A DNA stretch of 64,000 bases, taken from Streptomyces hygroscopicus. GTDB taxonomy: Bacteria; Actinomycetota; Actinomycetes; Streptomycetales; Streptomycetaceae. Numbering within the stretch: position 1 is the first letter of the stretch; every line of letters begins with the position of its first letter. The notes under the pieces were generated by a model. That model was given only the letters and a program-made list of their open reading frames with translations, was not told the DNA's origin and ran no database searches. The position numbers were made by a program, and so were the translations under genes. Location of the stretch: assembly GCF_026168105.1 (NCBI RefSeq), contig NZ_LBMW01000003.1, positions 62,001-126,000 on the forward strand, read 5' to 3'. Of this stretch, positions 24,177 through 32,546 are shown in pieces.

Positions 24177-25211
24177 ATGCGTGGCGGCGGGCCAAATGAC
24201 CATGGACTGCCGACCACCGCGAGCCACCGGGAGCCGGGGCCACTGGGGGGCGCATGCGTCCGGGTGGCGCTGTTCGTCGTGCGCACGCTGCGCGGTGAGT
24301 GGCACGACATCGTCATCCATCCGGTGCGGCAGTTACTGCGGCGTGGGCTGTCCGGGCTTGTACTGGGCTTTGTGGCCGCCTTCGGTGTGATCTTCTTCCA
24401 CGCCGTCGCGCAGCGGCCGACCGGCGAGGTGGCGGTGCGGATCCTGGGCGGGGTCAAGGCCGACCTACCGCTGTGGCTGGCGTTGCTGCGCACTCCGGTG
24501 TCGCTGTACGTCCCCGCCCTGGACCTGCCGGTGTGGGCGGGCATCACCCAACTGTTCCTCGCCTTCGCCCTGGCCGAACTCACGCTGGGCCGGAGCCGGA
24601 CGCTGACCCTCGCGTATGCGACCACCCTGGCCGGCACCCTCACCGTGCGTGTGATGATCGCGCTCGGGTCGGGCTGGTGGGGTCTTGGCCTGCCGCCCGA
24701 GGTCGGGCAGGTGCTCGACACCGGACCATCGGCCGCGGTCGTGGGCCTGTTCACCTATCTGGCCGTCATACGGCGTGCTCCCGTCGTGTTCACACTCACC
24801 GGCGGGTCGATGGTGTGGGAGTCGATCGCCAAGCCCAATCTGGCAGGCCGCGAGCATCTGATCGCCGTGGGCGCCGCGATCGTTCTGGGCCTGCTCCACG
24901 GGCGCGGACGCGGGCTGCGGCGGATATGGGCCAATCTGGTGATCGGGTGGAGGCCGCGTCGGCGCCGCCCCGTCGGAGCGTCGATACCGGTCCGGGTTCC
25001 GCCCGCGCGCACCGAGTCCGTCCTGTCGGCGCCGACGCACGTACTGCCCCAGGGTCCGTCACGCCACGGCGAGCGGGCCCCTGTCGGGGGCGCGGGGCCG
25101 CGGCACAGCGATTCAGCGAGGTCCTCGGCACCTCACGACATACGACACGACATACGGCACGACGCGGAGAGAAGCGCCCATGACGATCCCTCACCGGCGG
25201 GCACCGGCTGA
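24177..25211 (+). CDS. Rhomboid-like integral membrane protein
   Basis: 344 aa with 6-7 hydrophobic segments between about residues 45 and 250, then a disordered basic tail containing a DIRH repeat. Two features recall rhomboid proteases: GPSAAVVGLF (GxSx, the catalytic Ser helix) and a later EHLIAVGAAIVLGLLHG (His helix with small residues). The long first loop and the order of helices fit the rhomboid-like proteins of streptomycetes, but I cannot be sure it is a protease. Start is uncertain: ATG at 24177 behind GGGGGCGAC, or GTG at 24264. Confidence 0.5.
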   Translation: MRGGGPNDHGLPTTASHREPGPLGGACVRVALFVVRTLRGEWHDIVIHPVRQLLRRGLSGLVLGFVAAFGVIFFHAVAQRPTGEVAVRILGGVKADLPLWLALLRTPVSLYVPALDLPVWAGITQLFLAFALAELTLGRSRTLTLAYATTLAGTLTVRVMIALGSGWWGLGLPPEVGQVLDTGPSAAVVGLFTYLAVIRRAPVVFTLTGGSMVWESIAKPNLAGREHLIAVGAAIVLGLLHGRGRGLRRIWANLVIGWRPRRRRPVGASIPVRVPPARTESVLSAPTHVLPQGPSRHGERAPVGGAGPRHSDSARSSAPHDIRHDIRHDAERSAHDDPSPAGTG

Positions 25212-25455
25212 CCGGATGCCGGAAACCCGTCCCTCGTCCGCAGGGCGCCGCTCGCTGTAGCCGTGGGCAGCCGGGCAGCCGACCGGCCGTGGCGTACGGC
25301 GCGGAGGTGAGTGTCCGGGCCGGACGGACCCGCCGGAGCAACGGGCCCCCGGGCACGGACCGGGCCGGCTCAGCGGCACATCAGGGCCGAACTGCCCGAG
25401 AGGCGTCGTGGCTTACCGCCGCCACCGGGCGCCCCGGCCCATGGTGATGGGCCGC

Positions 25456-25884
25456 TCACCCCGCGAGCACCTCTGCCCATCGGCTGGTCCGGCCGCAGTG
25501 TGCTCGTACGCCACAGCGGGCCGACAGGGTCCTGACGATGTCGATGCCCCGGCCGTGCTCGTCCGGATCGACCGACAGGGCCGACAGCCCGGCGGGAGCC
25601 GCGGGTCCCGCGTCGCTCACTTCCACGTGCACTGCCCTGCGGCCTTCCGCCAGGGACTGCGAGAGCCGGAGGGCCGCCGGCGGCAGGGCGTGGATCACCG
25701 CGTTGGTGACCAGCTCGGAGACCACCACGAGCACGTCCTGGACGACGTCCTCGGACAGGTTCCAGGTGGTGAGGACTGCGCGCACGCGGCGGCGTACTGC
25801 CGGGACGGCCCTGGGGTCGTGCGGCAGCGGAAAGACGTGTTCGACTCCGTCGCGGGGCGCGGTGACGAGTTGCGCTATGGTCAT
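25456..25884 (-). CDS. ATP-binding anti-sigma kinase-like protein (HATPase)
   Basis: 142 aa, one HATPase_c_2 domain. The N box is VVSELVTNAVIHA, the G1-like block VSDAGPAAP and the G2-like HGRGIDIV. These proteins are the kinase/anti-sigma half of partner switches with STAS proteins. The glycine-rich lid is short and the second Asp-box is altered, so activity is uncertain. Start ATG at 25884. It is divergent from gylR-like across 147 bp and has no linked STAS gene. Confidence 0.8.
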   Translation of the reverse strand: MTIAQLVTAPRDGVEHVFPLPHDPRAVPAVRRRVRAVLTTWNLSEDVVQDVLVVVSELVTNAVIHALPPAALRLSQSLAEGRRAVHVEVSDAGPAAPAGLSALSVDPDEHGRGIDIVRTLSARCGVRAHCGRTSRWAEVLAG

Positions 25885-26031
25885 CAGCCCTCCTTTCTCC
25901 GTGCAGCGCCTCCGGCCGGAGGCCGGGCGTTATGGCACGTTAGGGACGGAAGGGCCCACCGGTCAATGAACAGGGGTCGGCATTACCGAACGCCAGTCGT
26001 GAGCGGGGAGAACTCGGACTAAGCTCGCTGC

Positions 26032-26799
26032 ATGGCCGGCCCAGTCCAGTCCATCGAACGGGCGGCGGCGATCCTGCGTCTGCTCGCCGGCGGTCCTCGT
26101 CGGCTGGGGCTGGGTGAGGTGGCTTCGTCACTCGGGCTGGCCAAGGGAACCGCCCACGGCATTCTGCGCACCCTGCAGCACGTGGACTTCGTGGAGCAGG
26201 ACGAGGCGACGGGAAAATACCAGCTCGGGGCGGCGCTGCTGCACCTCGGCACCAGTTACCTCGACGTCAACGAGCTGCGGTCCCGCTCCCTCAACTGGGC
26301 CGACGCGCTGGCCGCCCGCAGCGGTGAGGCCGTCCGGCTGGGCACGCCCCTGGAGGGCCAGGTGCTCGTGATTCACCACGTATTCCGGCCGGACGACACC
26401 CTCCAGACCCTCGATGTGGGTGCCCTGCTGCCCCTGCACGCCTCCTCGCTCGGCAAGGTTCTGCTGGCCTTCGGGGCGGAGCCCGTCGAACCGCTGCTGG
26501 AGGAGGGGCTGGCGGCGTACACCCGGCACACCCTGGTCCACCCGGAGGAGGTCAAGCGGGTGCTCGGCGAAATCCGGGAACTCGGTTGGGGCGCCGAGGT
26601 GCAGGAAATGGCCATGGGCGAGGCCGGAATCGCCGCGCCGATCCGGGGCCACGGCGGCCTCGTGGTCGGCGCGATCGGCGTGTCCGGCCCGGTCGAACGG
26701 ATCTGTGACACCCAGCGCCGGCCCCAGCCGGCTCTCATCACTTTGCTCCGGGAAGCTGCACGTGCGATTTCCAGAGACCTGGGCGCGGCTCGCTGGTAG
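26032..26799 (+). CDS. IclR-family regulator (GylR-like)
   Basis: 255 aa. The helix-turn-helix is [20 protein letters not shown] at about residues 24-43; the effector domain has [15 protein letters not shown] and a C-terminal [12 protein letters not shown], both typical of IclR proteins. It lies 41 bp upstream of glpK on the same strand, the arrangement of GylR with the glycerol operon in Streptomyces. I infer a glycerol or glycerol-3-phosphate responsive repressor. No glpF or glpD is present here. Confidence 0.88.
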   Translation: MAGPVQSIERAAAILRLLAGGPRRLGLGEVASSLGLAKGTAHGILRTLQHVDFVEQDEATGKYQLGAALLHLGTSYLDVNELRSRSLNWADALAARSGEAVRLGTPLEGQVLVIHHVFRPDDTLQTLDVGALLPLHASSLGKVLLAFGAEPVEPLLEEGLAAYTRHTLVHPEEVKRVLGEIRELGWGAEVQEMAMGEAGIAAPIRGHGGLVVGAIGVSGPVERICDTQRRPQPALITLLREAARAISRDLGAARW

Positions 26800-26840
26800 G
26801 CGCCGGCGCCTGCGCGACGCATCGGAAGGCAGGCCCGATC

Positions 26841-28355
26841 ATGGTTGAACGGTATGTGATGTCCATCGACCAGGGCACCACGTCCACACGATGCATCCTG
26901 TTCGACCACCGCGGGCGACTGGTGTCGGTCGCTCAGCGCGAGCACGAGCAGCACTTCCCCCGGCCCGGCTGGGTCGAGCACGATGCCGTCGAGATCTGGC
27001 GCAATCTTCAGCGGGTCGTGCCCGAGGCACTGACCAGCGCCCGTACCGACCCCGATCAGATCGCCGCCATCGGCATCGCCAACCAGCGCGAGACGACCGT
27101 GCTCTGGGACCGGAGGACCGGTGCCCCCCTGGGCCGGGCGATCGTCTGGCAGGACACCCGCACGGCTTCGCTCGTCGAGGAACTGGGAAAGCAGCCCGGC
27201 GAGGAGTTCTTCCTCGAACGCTGCTGCCTTCCCCCCTCCACGTACTTCTCCGCGCCCCGGATCCGCTGGCTGTTCGACCATGTCGATGGACTGGAGCGAC
27301 GCGCCCAGAACGGGGAGGTGCTCTTCGGCACCATCGAGAGCTGGCTGATCTGGAACCTCACCGGCGGACGGGACGGCGGCCTGCACATCACCGACCCCAC
27401 CAACGCCAGTCGCACCATGCTCATCAACATCCACACGCTGGACTGGGACGAAGAGCTGATGGAGTTCTTCGGGGTCCCGCGGGCGATGCTGCCTGAGATC
27501 CGGTCCTCGGCCGAGACCTACGGGGAGGCTGACGCCGTGCTCCCCGGCGTCCCCATCACGGCGGCCCTCGGCGATCAGCAGGCGGCCCTGTTCGGACAGA
27601 CCTGCTTCTCGCCCGGAGACGCGAAGTGCACCTACGGGACCGGCAGCTTCCTGCTGATGAACACCGGCACCGACGCCGTGCGGTCCCGGCACGGGCTCCT
27701 CACCACCGTCGCGTACAAGATCGCCGACCACCCCACGGTCTACGCCCTGGAAGGCCCGATCGCCGTCACCGGCTCACTGGTCCAGTGGTTCCGCGACCGG
27801 CTGGGCCTGATCCACAGCGCACCCGAGATCGAGACCCTGGCGCGCACGGTCGAGGACAACGGCGGCTGCTACATCGTTCCCGCGTTCTCCGGTCTGTTCG
27901 CGCCCCACTGGCGCAGCGACGCCCGGGGCGTGATCGTCGGCCTCACCTCGTACATCACCAAGGGGCACCTGGCTCGGGCCGTCCTGGAGGCCACCGGCTG
28001 GCAGACGCGGGAGGTCGTCGACGCCATGAACGCGGACTCCCCCTTCACCCTGAAGCGGCTCAAGGTGGACGGAGGCATGACGTCCGACAACCTGCTCATG
28101 CAGTTCCTGGCCGATGTGCTCGACGTCCCGGTGGTACGGCCCCTGGTCGCGGAGACCGTCTCGCTGGGCGCGGCCTACGCCGCCGGGCTCGCGGCCGGAT
28201 ACTGGCCGGACCTGGAGGTCCTGCGCAGCAACTGGCACCGGGCCGCGCAGTGGATGCCGGAGATGGACCCCGAGCGGCGGGAGTGGGAGTACGCATGCTG
28301 GCAGCGCGCCGTCGAGCGGTCCCTGGGGTGGATCCAGCCGCGTAGCGGCAAGTGA
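26841..28355 (+). CDS. glpK: Glycerol kinase
   Basis: 504 aa, the usual length. The FGGY-kinase ATP core [19 protein letters not shown] opens the protein; [21 protein letters not shown] and the adenosine motif [10 protein letters not shown] are present. It phosphorylates glycerol to glycerol-3-phosphate. Start ATG at 26841 follows the gylR-like gene, so the two probably form one unit. Nothing appears missing. Confidence 0.96.
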   Translation: MVERYVMSIDQGTTSTRCILFDHRGRLVSVAQREHEQHFPRPGWVEHDAVEIWRNLQRVVPEALTSARTDPDQIAAIGIANQRETTVLWDRRTGAPLGRAIVWQDTRTASLVEELGKQPGEEFFLERCCLPPSTYFSAPRIRWLFDHVDGLERRAQNGEVLFGTIESWLIWNLTGGRDGGLHITDPTNASRTMLINIHTLDWDEELMEFFGVPRAMLPEIRSSAETYGEADAVLPGVPITAALGDQQAALFGQTCFSPGDAKCTYGTGSFLLMNTGTDAVRSRHGLLTTVAYKIADHPTVYALEGPIAVTGSLVQWFRDRLGLIHSAPEIETLARTVEDNGGCYIVPAFSGLFAPHWRSDARGVIVGLTSYITKGHLARAVLEATGWQTREVVDAMNADSPFTLKRLKVDGGMTSDNLLMQFLADVLDVPVVRPLVAETVSLGAAYAAGLAAGYWPDLEVLRSNWHRAAQWMPEMDPERREWEYACWQRAVERSLGWIQPRSGK

Positions 28356-28599
28356 GGCCGGCCCGGCCTCTCGGCTCTCACAAGCCGCCGGGCAGCCCCA
28401 TCGGCCGAGCCTCCCGGCCCGCCCTCCACGACGCGTCGGCATCCCCTCGTTCAGGCCCTCGGCCGTCCACCAGAGCCGCGCGCCGATCCGACGCGAAGGG
28501 TCAGACACCGCGTAGTCCGCTCTCGCTGCTCGTCGTGGACTGCGTACCGATGACGGAGAGCGGTTCCAGCTGGGCGGCGCCTTCGGTACCGGGCGGGGC

Positions 28600-28737
28600 A
28601 CTGCCGGCGGCGTAGGCGCCATAGAGGCGCTCACCATGATCCTGGCACGCGAGCTGCGCGGCCGGGACGTCTCCGTCAACGCGGTCGCCCCGGGCCCTGA
28701 CCGGTACGGACGTGTCAGGGCCGCAGCAGCGTCTTGA
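28600..28737 (+). pseudogene. Remnant of an SDR oxidoreductase C-terminal part
   Basis: A plus-strand frame reads TAGGVGAIEALTMILARELR followed by DVSVNAVAPGP, the segment that in SDR ketoreductases reads YAASKGAIEALT...VNAVAPGP. The catalytic Tyr and Lys positions are replaced (T and V), nothing upstream restores the NAD-binding half, and the frame ends inside the 3' end of the convergent dehydrogenase gene. A relic, not a gene. Confidence 0.5.
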
Positions 28738-29731
28738 TGGCGCGGCGCTCGTCCATGGCGCGGTAGCCCTCGGCGACCTCGCCGAGGGGGAGCGTCATGT
28801 CGAAGACCTTGCCCGGGTCGATACGGCCGCTGAGCACCCGGTCGATGAGATCGGGCAGGAAGGCACGCACCGGGGCCGGGCCTCCACGCAGGCCGACGTG
28901 GGAGTAGAACAGCTCCTCGCCGTCGATCGCCACGCCGTGCGGGAGGCCGACGAAGCCGACATTGCCGCCGGGGCGGGCGGAGCGCAGGGCCTGCTGCATC
29001 GACTCCTGGGTGCCGACGCACTCGAGCACCGAGTCGGCGCCGACGCCGTCGGTCAGTTCCTTGACGCGGGCGATGCCTTCCTCCCCGCGCTCGGTGACGA
29101 TGTCGGTGGCGCCGAACTCACGGGCGAGCCGCTGGCGGGATTCATGGCGGCTCATGACGACGATGCGCTCAGCACCCAGTTCTCCGGCGGCGATCACACC
29201 GCACAGTCCGACCGCGCCGTCACCGACGACGACCGCGGTGGAGCCGGGCGCGACCTCGGCGGCGACGGCGGCGTACCAGCCGGTGCCCATGACGTCGGAG
29301 AGGCTCAGCAGGCTGGGGACGAGCTCGTCGGCCGGCTGTTCCGGGGTGGCGACCAGGGTGCCGTCGGCCAGCGGGATGCGGACGTACTCCGCCTGGCAGC
29401 CGTTGATGAACTCCCGGTTCTGGCAGGAGGTCGTGTACCCGGCCCGGCAGTGGGGGCAGGTGTTGTCGGAGGCGAAGAAGGAGCCGATCACGAACTGGCC
29501 GGGCTTGACACCGGTGACCTCGCTGCCGACCTCCTCGACGACGCCGACGTACTCGTGGCCGATCGGGTGGGGCTCGTCGACCGGGTTGATCCCGCGGTAG
29601 TCCCACAGGTCGGAGCCGCACACACAGGTGACGACGGTACGGATGACCGCGTCGCCCGGGTCGGCGATCTTCGGGTCGGGGAGGTTCTCCAGCCGGATGT
29701 CACGGGGCTTGTGGATCACTGTTGCACGCAT
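28715..29731 (-). CDS. Zinc-dependent alcohol dehydrogenase
   Basis: 338 aa, MDR family. The catalytic zinc ligands appear in CVCGSDLWDYRG and GHEYVGVVEEVG; the structural zinc site in NTCPHCRAGYTTSC is present though short of the full four-Cys pattern. The nucleotide site is VVGDGAVGLCGVIAAGELG. Such proteins oxidise alcohols or reduce aldehydes with NAD(P). Start ATG at 29731. It follows the cupin gene by 77 bp on the same strand, a pairing common in streptomycetes, probably one operon. Substrate unknown. Confidence 0.88.
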   Translation of the reverse strand: MRATVIHKPRDIRLENLPDPKIADPGDAVIRTVVTCVCGSDLWDYRGINPVDEPHPIGHEYVGVVEEVGSEVTGVKPGQFVIGSFFASDNTCPHCRAGYTTSCQNREFINGCQAEYVRIPLADGTLVATPEQPADELVPSLLSLSDVMGTGWYAAVAAEVAPGSTAVVVGDGAVGLCGVIAAGELGAERIVVMSRHESRQRLAREFGATDIVTERGEEGIARVKELTDGVGADSVLECVGTQESMQQALRSARPGGNVGFVGLPHGVAIDGEELFYSHVGLRGGPAPVRAFLPDLIDRVLSGRIDPGKVFDMTLPLGEVAEGYRAMDERRAIKTLLRP

Positions 29732-29808
29732 GATGGCTTCTCGGTTCTGTGGTGCGGGGCCGGATGTCGGACCGGCCGGGCGGTTCCCGAGCCGTCGGCC
29801 CCTGGGGA

Positions 29809-30216
29809 TTACGGGCGGGTTCGGGTGCTGACGCGCGGGCCGCCGTAGTCGGCGTCGCTGACGTGCTCGAGCCAGTCGACCTCGTCGGTCTCCCAGAGGG
29901 CGAGATGAATCATGAACTGGTCGGGGGCGGCGCCGTGCCAGTGCTCCTCGCCCGGCGGCGTGTGGACGACGTCTCCCGGATGGGCCTCGAGGATCGCGGC
30001 GCCGCGGGACTGGATCAGCGCGATGCCCTCGACGATGTACAGGGTCTGGCCCAGGCCGTGCGAGTGCCAGGCGGTTCGGGCGCCGGGCGAGAAGCGGACC
30101 ATGTTGGCCCGGGTACGGGAGGGCTCCTCGCCGCGGTAGATCACGTCCGCCCAGGCGTCGCCGGTGAACCACTCGGCGGGCAGCTTCATGGTCGGGGGCG
30201 GCGTCAGTAGTTCCAT
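29809..30216 (-). CDS. Cupin-domain protein
   Basis: 135 aa, one conserved cupin barrel. The metal ligands are in TAWHSHGLGQTLYIVEG (HxH...E) and EEHWHGA. The family includes carboxymuconolactone-type and quercetinase-like proteins. Start ATG at 30216. It forms an operon with the alcohol dehydrogenase downstream, suggesting a role with the same substrate, for example aldehyde detoxification, but that is inference. Confidence 0.85.
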   Translation of the reverse strand: MELLTPPPTMKLPAEWFTGDAWADVIYRGEEPSRTRANMVRFSPGARTAWHSHGLGQTLYIVEGIALIQSRGAAILEAHPGDVVHTPPGEEHWHGAAPDQFMIHLALWETDEVDWLEHVSDADYGGPRVSTRTRP

Positions 30217-30670
30217 GCTGTTGCTCTCTTCGTGGGCTGAACTGCCGCGCGAGTGCCGCGGCAGCCGTACGTGGGGGGAGGAGCGGGCTGGGCGTGTCCG
30301 GCCGCGGGTGGCTGCGTGTCGTCGTGGCCGGGCGCGTCCAACGATCCAGGCCATGCCGAGGAAGGCTTCGCAATTCGCGCGTGGACTCCGCCATCGAGGT
30401 GAACGCTCTCCGCCTACCGGCCCGATGCACCGGCCAGGCGGCAGCGATCGGCACCGACTACTGCACGCGGGTGGAACAGGGTCGCAACCGGTGTCCGAGC
30501 CCGTGCTGCCCGCCGTCGCACGGGTCCTGCGGCTGCCCGAGCACGGGGTCCTGCGGCTGCTCGAGCACGGGGCCTGCGGACCCTCGCGTCCTGGACCGCC
30601 GACAGCCGCCGACCCGCCCCCGACACCGCGAACTGACGGCAGGCGCGGCCGGTTGCGGCAGGATTTCGGC
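30217..30670. other. Divergent promoter region with a 24-bp tandem repeat
   Basis: 454 bp between the cupin (-) and DUF429 (+) genes. It holds the repeat at 30523-30570. No ribosome binding site or family match supports a gene. Confidence 0.4.
30523..30570. repeat. Tandem 2 x 24-bp repeat
   Basis: Two copies beginning GGTCCTGCGGCTG (30523-30546 and 30547-30570) differ at one base (CCC versus CTC), and a partial third copy GGCCTGCGG follows. It lies 100-150 bp upstream of the DUF429 start. Confidence 0.65.
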
Positions 30671-31462
30671 ATGATGCGAGCACAGGCGGTGACGGTCGGG
30701 GTCGACCTCGCAGCGAGCGCACGGCGTACCGCGGTGTGCCGGGCGGTGTGGGGCGAAGGGGACGGTCTGACCGTGGAGCTCCTCGTACCCGAGGCGGACG
30801 AGGATCTCCTGGCCGTCGTCCGGGCGGCCGACAAGACAGGTCTCGACTGTCCCCTCGGCTGGCCGTCGGACTTCGTGGCCACGGTCCAGGCCCACCATCA
30901 GGGCATGCGGCTGCCGCCTCCCGTCAGGTTCGAGGAGAGGGCGGACGGACGGCCCGGTCTGGATGCGCTGCGGTTCCGGCTGACCGACGACCTCACCTGG
31001 AAGGCCACCTCCATGCGGCCTCCTCTGTCGGTGTCCACGGATCTTCTGGGTGTCGTCGCCCTGCGCGCGGCCTATCTCCTGGATGCCCTCGCGGCGACCG
31101 GTGTTCCCGTGCCCCGGGACGGGTCCGGAGCCGTCGCCGAGGTCTACCCCGCTGCCGCACTGCGTCGGTGGGGGATCCATCTCACCCGCAGCTACAAAAC
31201 CGCCACGCCGCAGGCGCGAGCGCTCCGGGAGCACATCGTTCGCTCGGTGGAGGCGGGCCTGGGCCTGCTTCTCCCCGAACCGGTGCGCGCGCAGTGCGCC
31301 GACAGTCACGACCATCTCGACGCCCTGGTCTGCGCCCTGGTCGCCCGGGCCGTCCAGATCGGGGACACCGCCTGGCCGCACACCCAGGACGAACATGCGG
31401 CCGCGGGGCGGGAGGGCTGGATCCATCTGCCGAGCACCGATCTCGCGGCCTTGTGTCGCTGA
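30671..31462 (+). CDS. DUF429-family protein (RNase H-like fold)
   Basis: 263 aa. It opens with TVGVDLAASARRTAVCRAVW, then has GLDCPLGWP and near the C-terminus CADSHDHLDALVCALVAR, the pattern of DUF429, predicted nucleases with an RNase H-like fold whose acidic residues would hold metal. Two adjacent ATGs (30671 and 30674) could start it. It is convergent with the transglycosylase gene. Biochemical role unknown. Confidence 0.8.
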   Translation: MMRAQAVTVGVDLAASARRTAVCRAVWGEGDGLTVELLVPEADEDLLAVVRAADKTGLDCPLGWPSDFVATVQAHHQGMRLPPPVRFEERADGRPGLDALRFRLTDDLTWKATSMRPPLSVSTDLLGVVALRAAYLLDALAATGVPVPRDGSGAVAEVYPAAALRRWGIHLTRSYKTATPQARALREHIVRSVEAGLGLLLPEPVRAQCADSHDHLDALVCALVARAVQIGDTAWPHTQDEHAAAGREGWIHLPSTDLAALCR

Positions 31463-31513
31463 CCCGGTTGGCGGCCCCGTCCCGCCTCCGCCATGCCCGG
31501 CACGGCGGGCGGC

Positions 31514-32188
31514 CTACCTCGCCAGGACACCTCCGGCCTTGGCCCAGTTGGCGTGCAGGCGGTCCAGGTACGACCGCGCCTGACTGCCCGGAGGGACACC
31601 GCGGGCGAAGGCGAGCATGTTGCCCGCACCCGCGTTGTAGCCGAGAGCCAGCAGGTCCTCCCTGCTGTAGGAACCGGACCACCGGGCGGGCAGCCGGGTC
31701 GAGAGGTCACGCAGATACCAGGCCTCGGCCTCAATCGCGAGGTCCCGGTCGTCCGGCAACTCCTCCCACCGTCGGCCGGCGAAATCCCGGCCCTGCTTGA
31801 CCTCGTCGAAGGTGGCGTGGTGCATGTTCGCGATGCCGAAGGAGGCGTCCGGCTTGTACCGCTGCCAGGCCCGCTCCAACTGCGGATCGTGCGGTTTGTA
31901 TGCCTCGTTGTAGAGGATCGCCATCAGCAACTGGGCGCTGACGCCCGTCTGGTGGGCTCGGGCACGGACCTGGGAGGCGTAGTCGGCGGGGTCGTACGAC
32001 GAGGGCGTCGCCGAAGGGGACGGACGGGCCGAGCCGGCCGAGGGCCCCGGCGCGGAGGCGGACGCCTTGGGCGGGTGAGGCGTGCCGGCTTGCGGGGAGT
32101 GGGCGGCGCGCACGATGACGTAGAGGGCCAGGGCGAACACTGCGAGCGGAAGCCACCGCCATCGCCGCCGCGTCCGGGAATCGGCCAT
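31514..32188 (-). CDS. Membrane-anchored lytic transglycosylase-like protein
   Basis: 224 aa. A single N-terminal hydrophobic anchor (WLPLAVFALALYVIVRAAH, residues about 12-30) is followed by a Pro/Ser-rich stalk and a domain from about 65. The catalytic-like ILYNEAYK with the Glu, then SFGIANMHHATF and LALGYNAGAGN match the SLT (transglycosylase) fold pattern (ES..GL.Q..NAG). The family cuts peptidoglycan; activity here is inferred. Start ATG at 32188 with GAGGAGAAGG upstream. Confidence 0.7.
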   Translation of the reverse strand: MADSRTRRRWRWLPLAVFALALYVIVRAAHSPQAGTPHPPKASASAPGPSAGSARPSPSATPSSYDPADYASQVRARAHQTGVSAQLLMAILYNEAYKPHDPQLERAWQRYKPDASFGIANMHHATFDEVKQGRDFAGRRWEELPDDRDLAIEAEAWYLRDLSTRLPARWSGSYSREDLLALGYNAGAGNMLAFARGVPPGSQARSYLDRLHANWAKAGGVLAR

Positions 32189-32364
32189 GTCGCGCCTTCT
32201 CCTCACGGCGTTTACGTCCTGGTACCGATAGTGCCAACACTCCCTTGTACAACAGCCGGACTAAGGCGCGCGTGAAGAATCGAACCCCGGCTCATCAGGG
32301 CAGCCGCCTCGATCCGCAGGGCCCTCACGGTACTTACTGTGCCGCCGCGGACGAAGGGGAGCTC

Positions 32365-32391
32365 CCATAAACGGCCGTCCATAAACGCCGT
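32365..32391. repeat. Tandem direct repeat upstream of the P450 gene
   Basis: CCATAAACGGCCGT (32365-32378) is followed at once by CCATAAACGCCGT (32379-32391). It lies about 155-180 bp upstream of the P450 start, a likely regulator site. Confidence 0.4.
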
Positions 32392-32420
32392 GCGCCCATG
32401 CTCCTTTGTGCTCCCGTGCG

Positions 32421-32436
32421 CCCCTTTCGAAAGGGG
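32421..32436. promoter_or_regulatory. 16-bp perfect palindrome upstream of the P450 gene
   Basis: CCCCTTTCGAAAGGGG is its own reverse complement and lies 111-126 bp upstream of the P450 ATG at 32547. Operator-like; no cognate regulator identified, although a LAL regulator lies downstream. Confidence 0.4.
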
Positions 32437-32546
32437 ATTCCAGAAGCCGGCGGCGCGTTGCACTGGGCAGAGCATGACCTGAGCGTCACATCGGTGGAAT
32501 GTTCCGTCACCGATGTCCATGCGCCTACCGAGACAGGTGGTATTCG

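Larger units (their letters stand above)
32189..32546. other. Divergent promoter region of transglycosylase and P450 genes
   Basis: 358 bp. It holds a direct repeat at 32365-32391 and a perfect palindrome at 32421-32436, both on the P450 side. No gene is supported. Confidence 0.4.
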
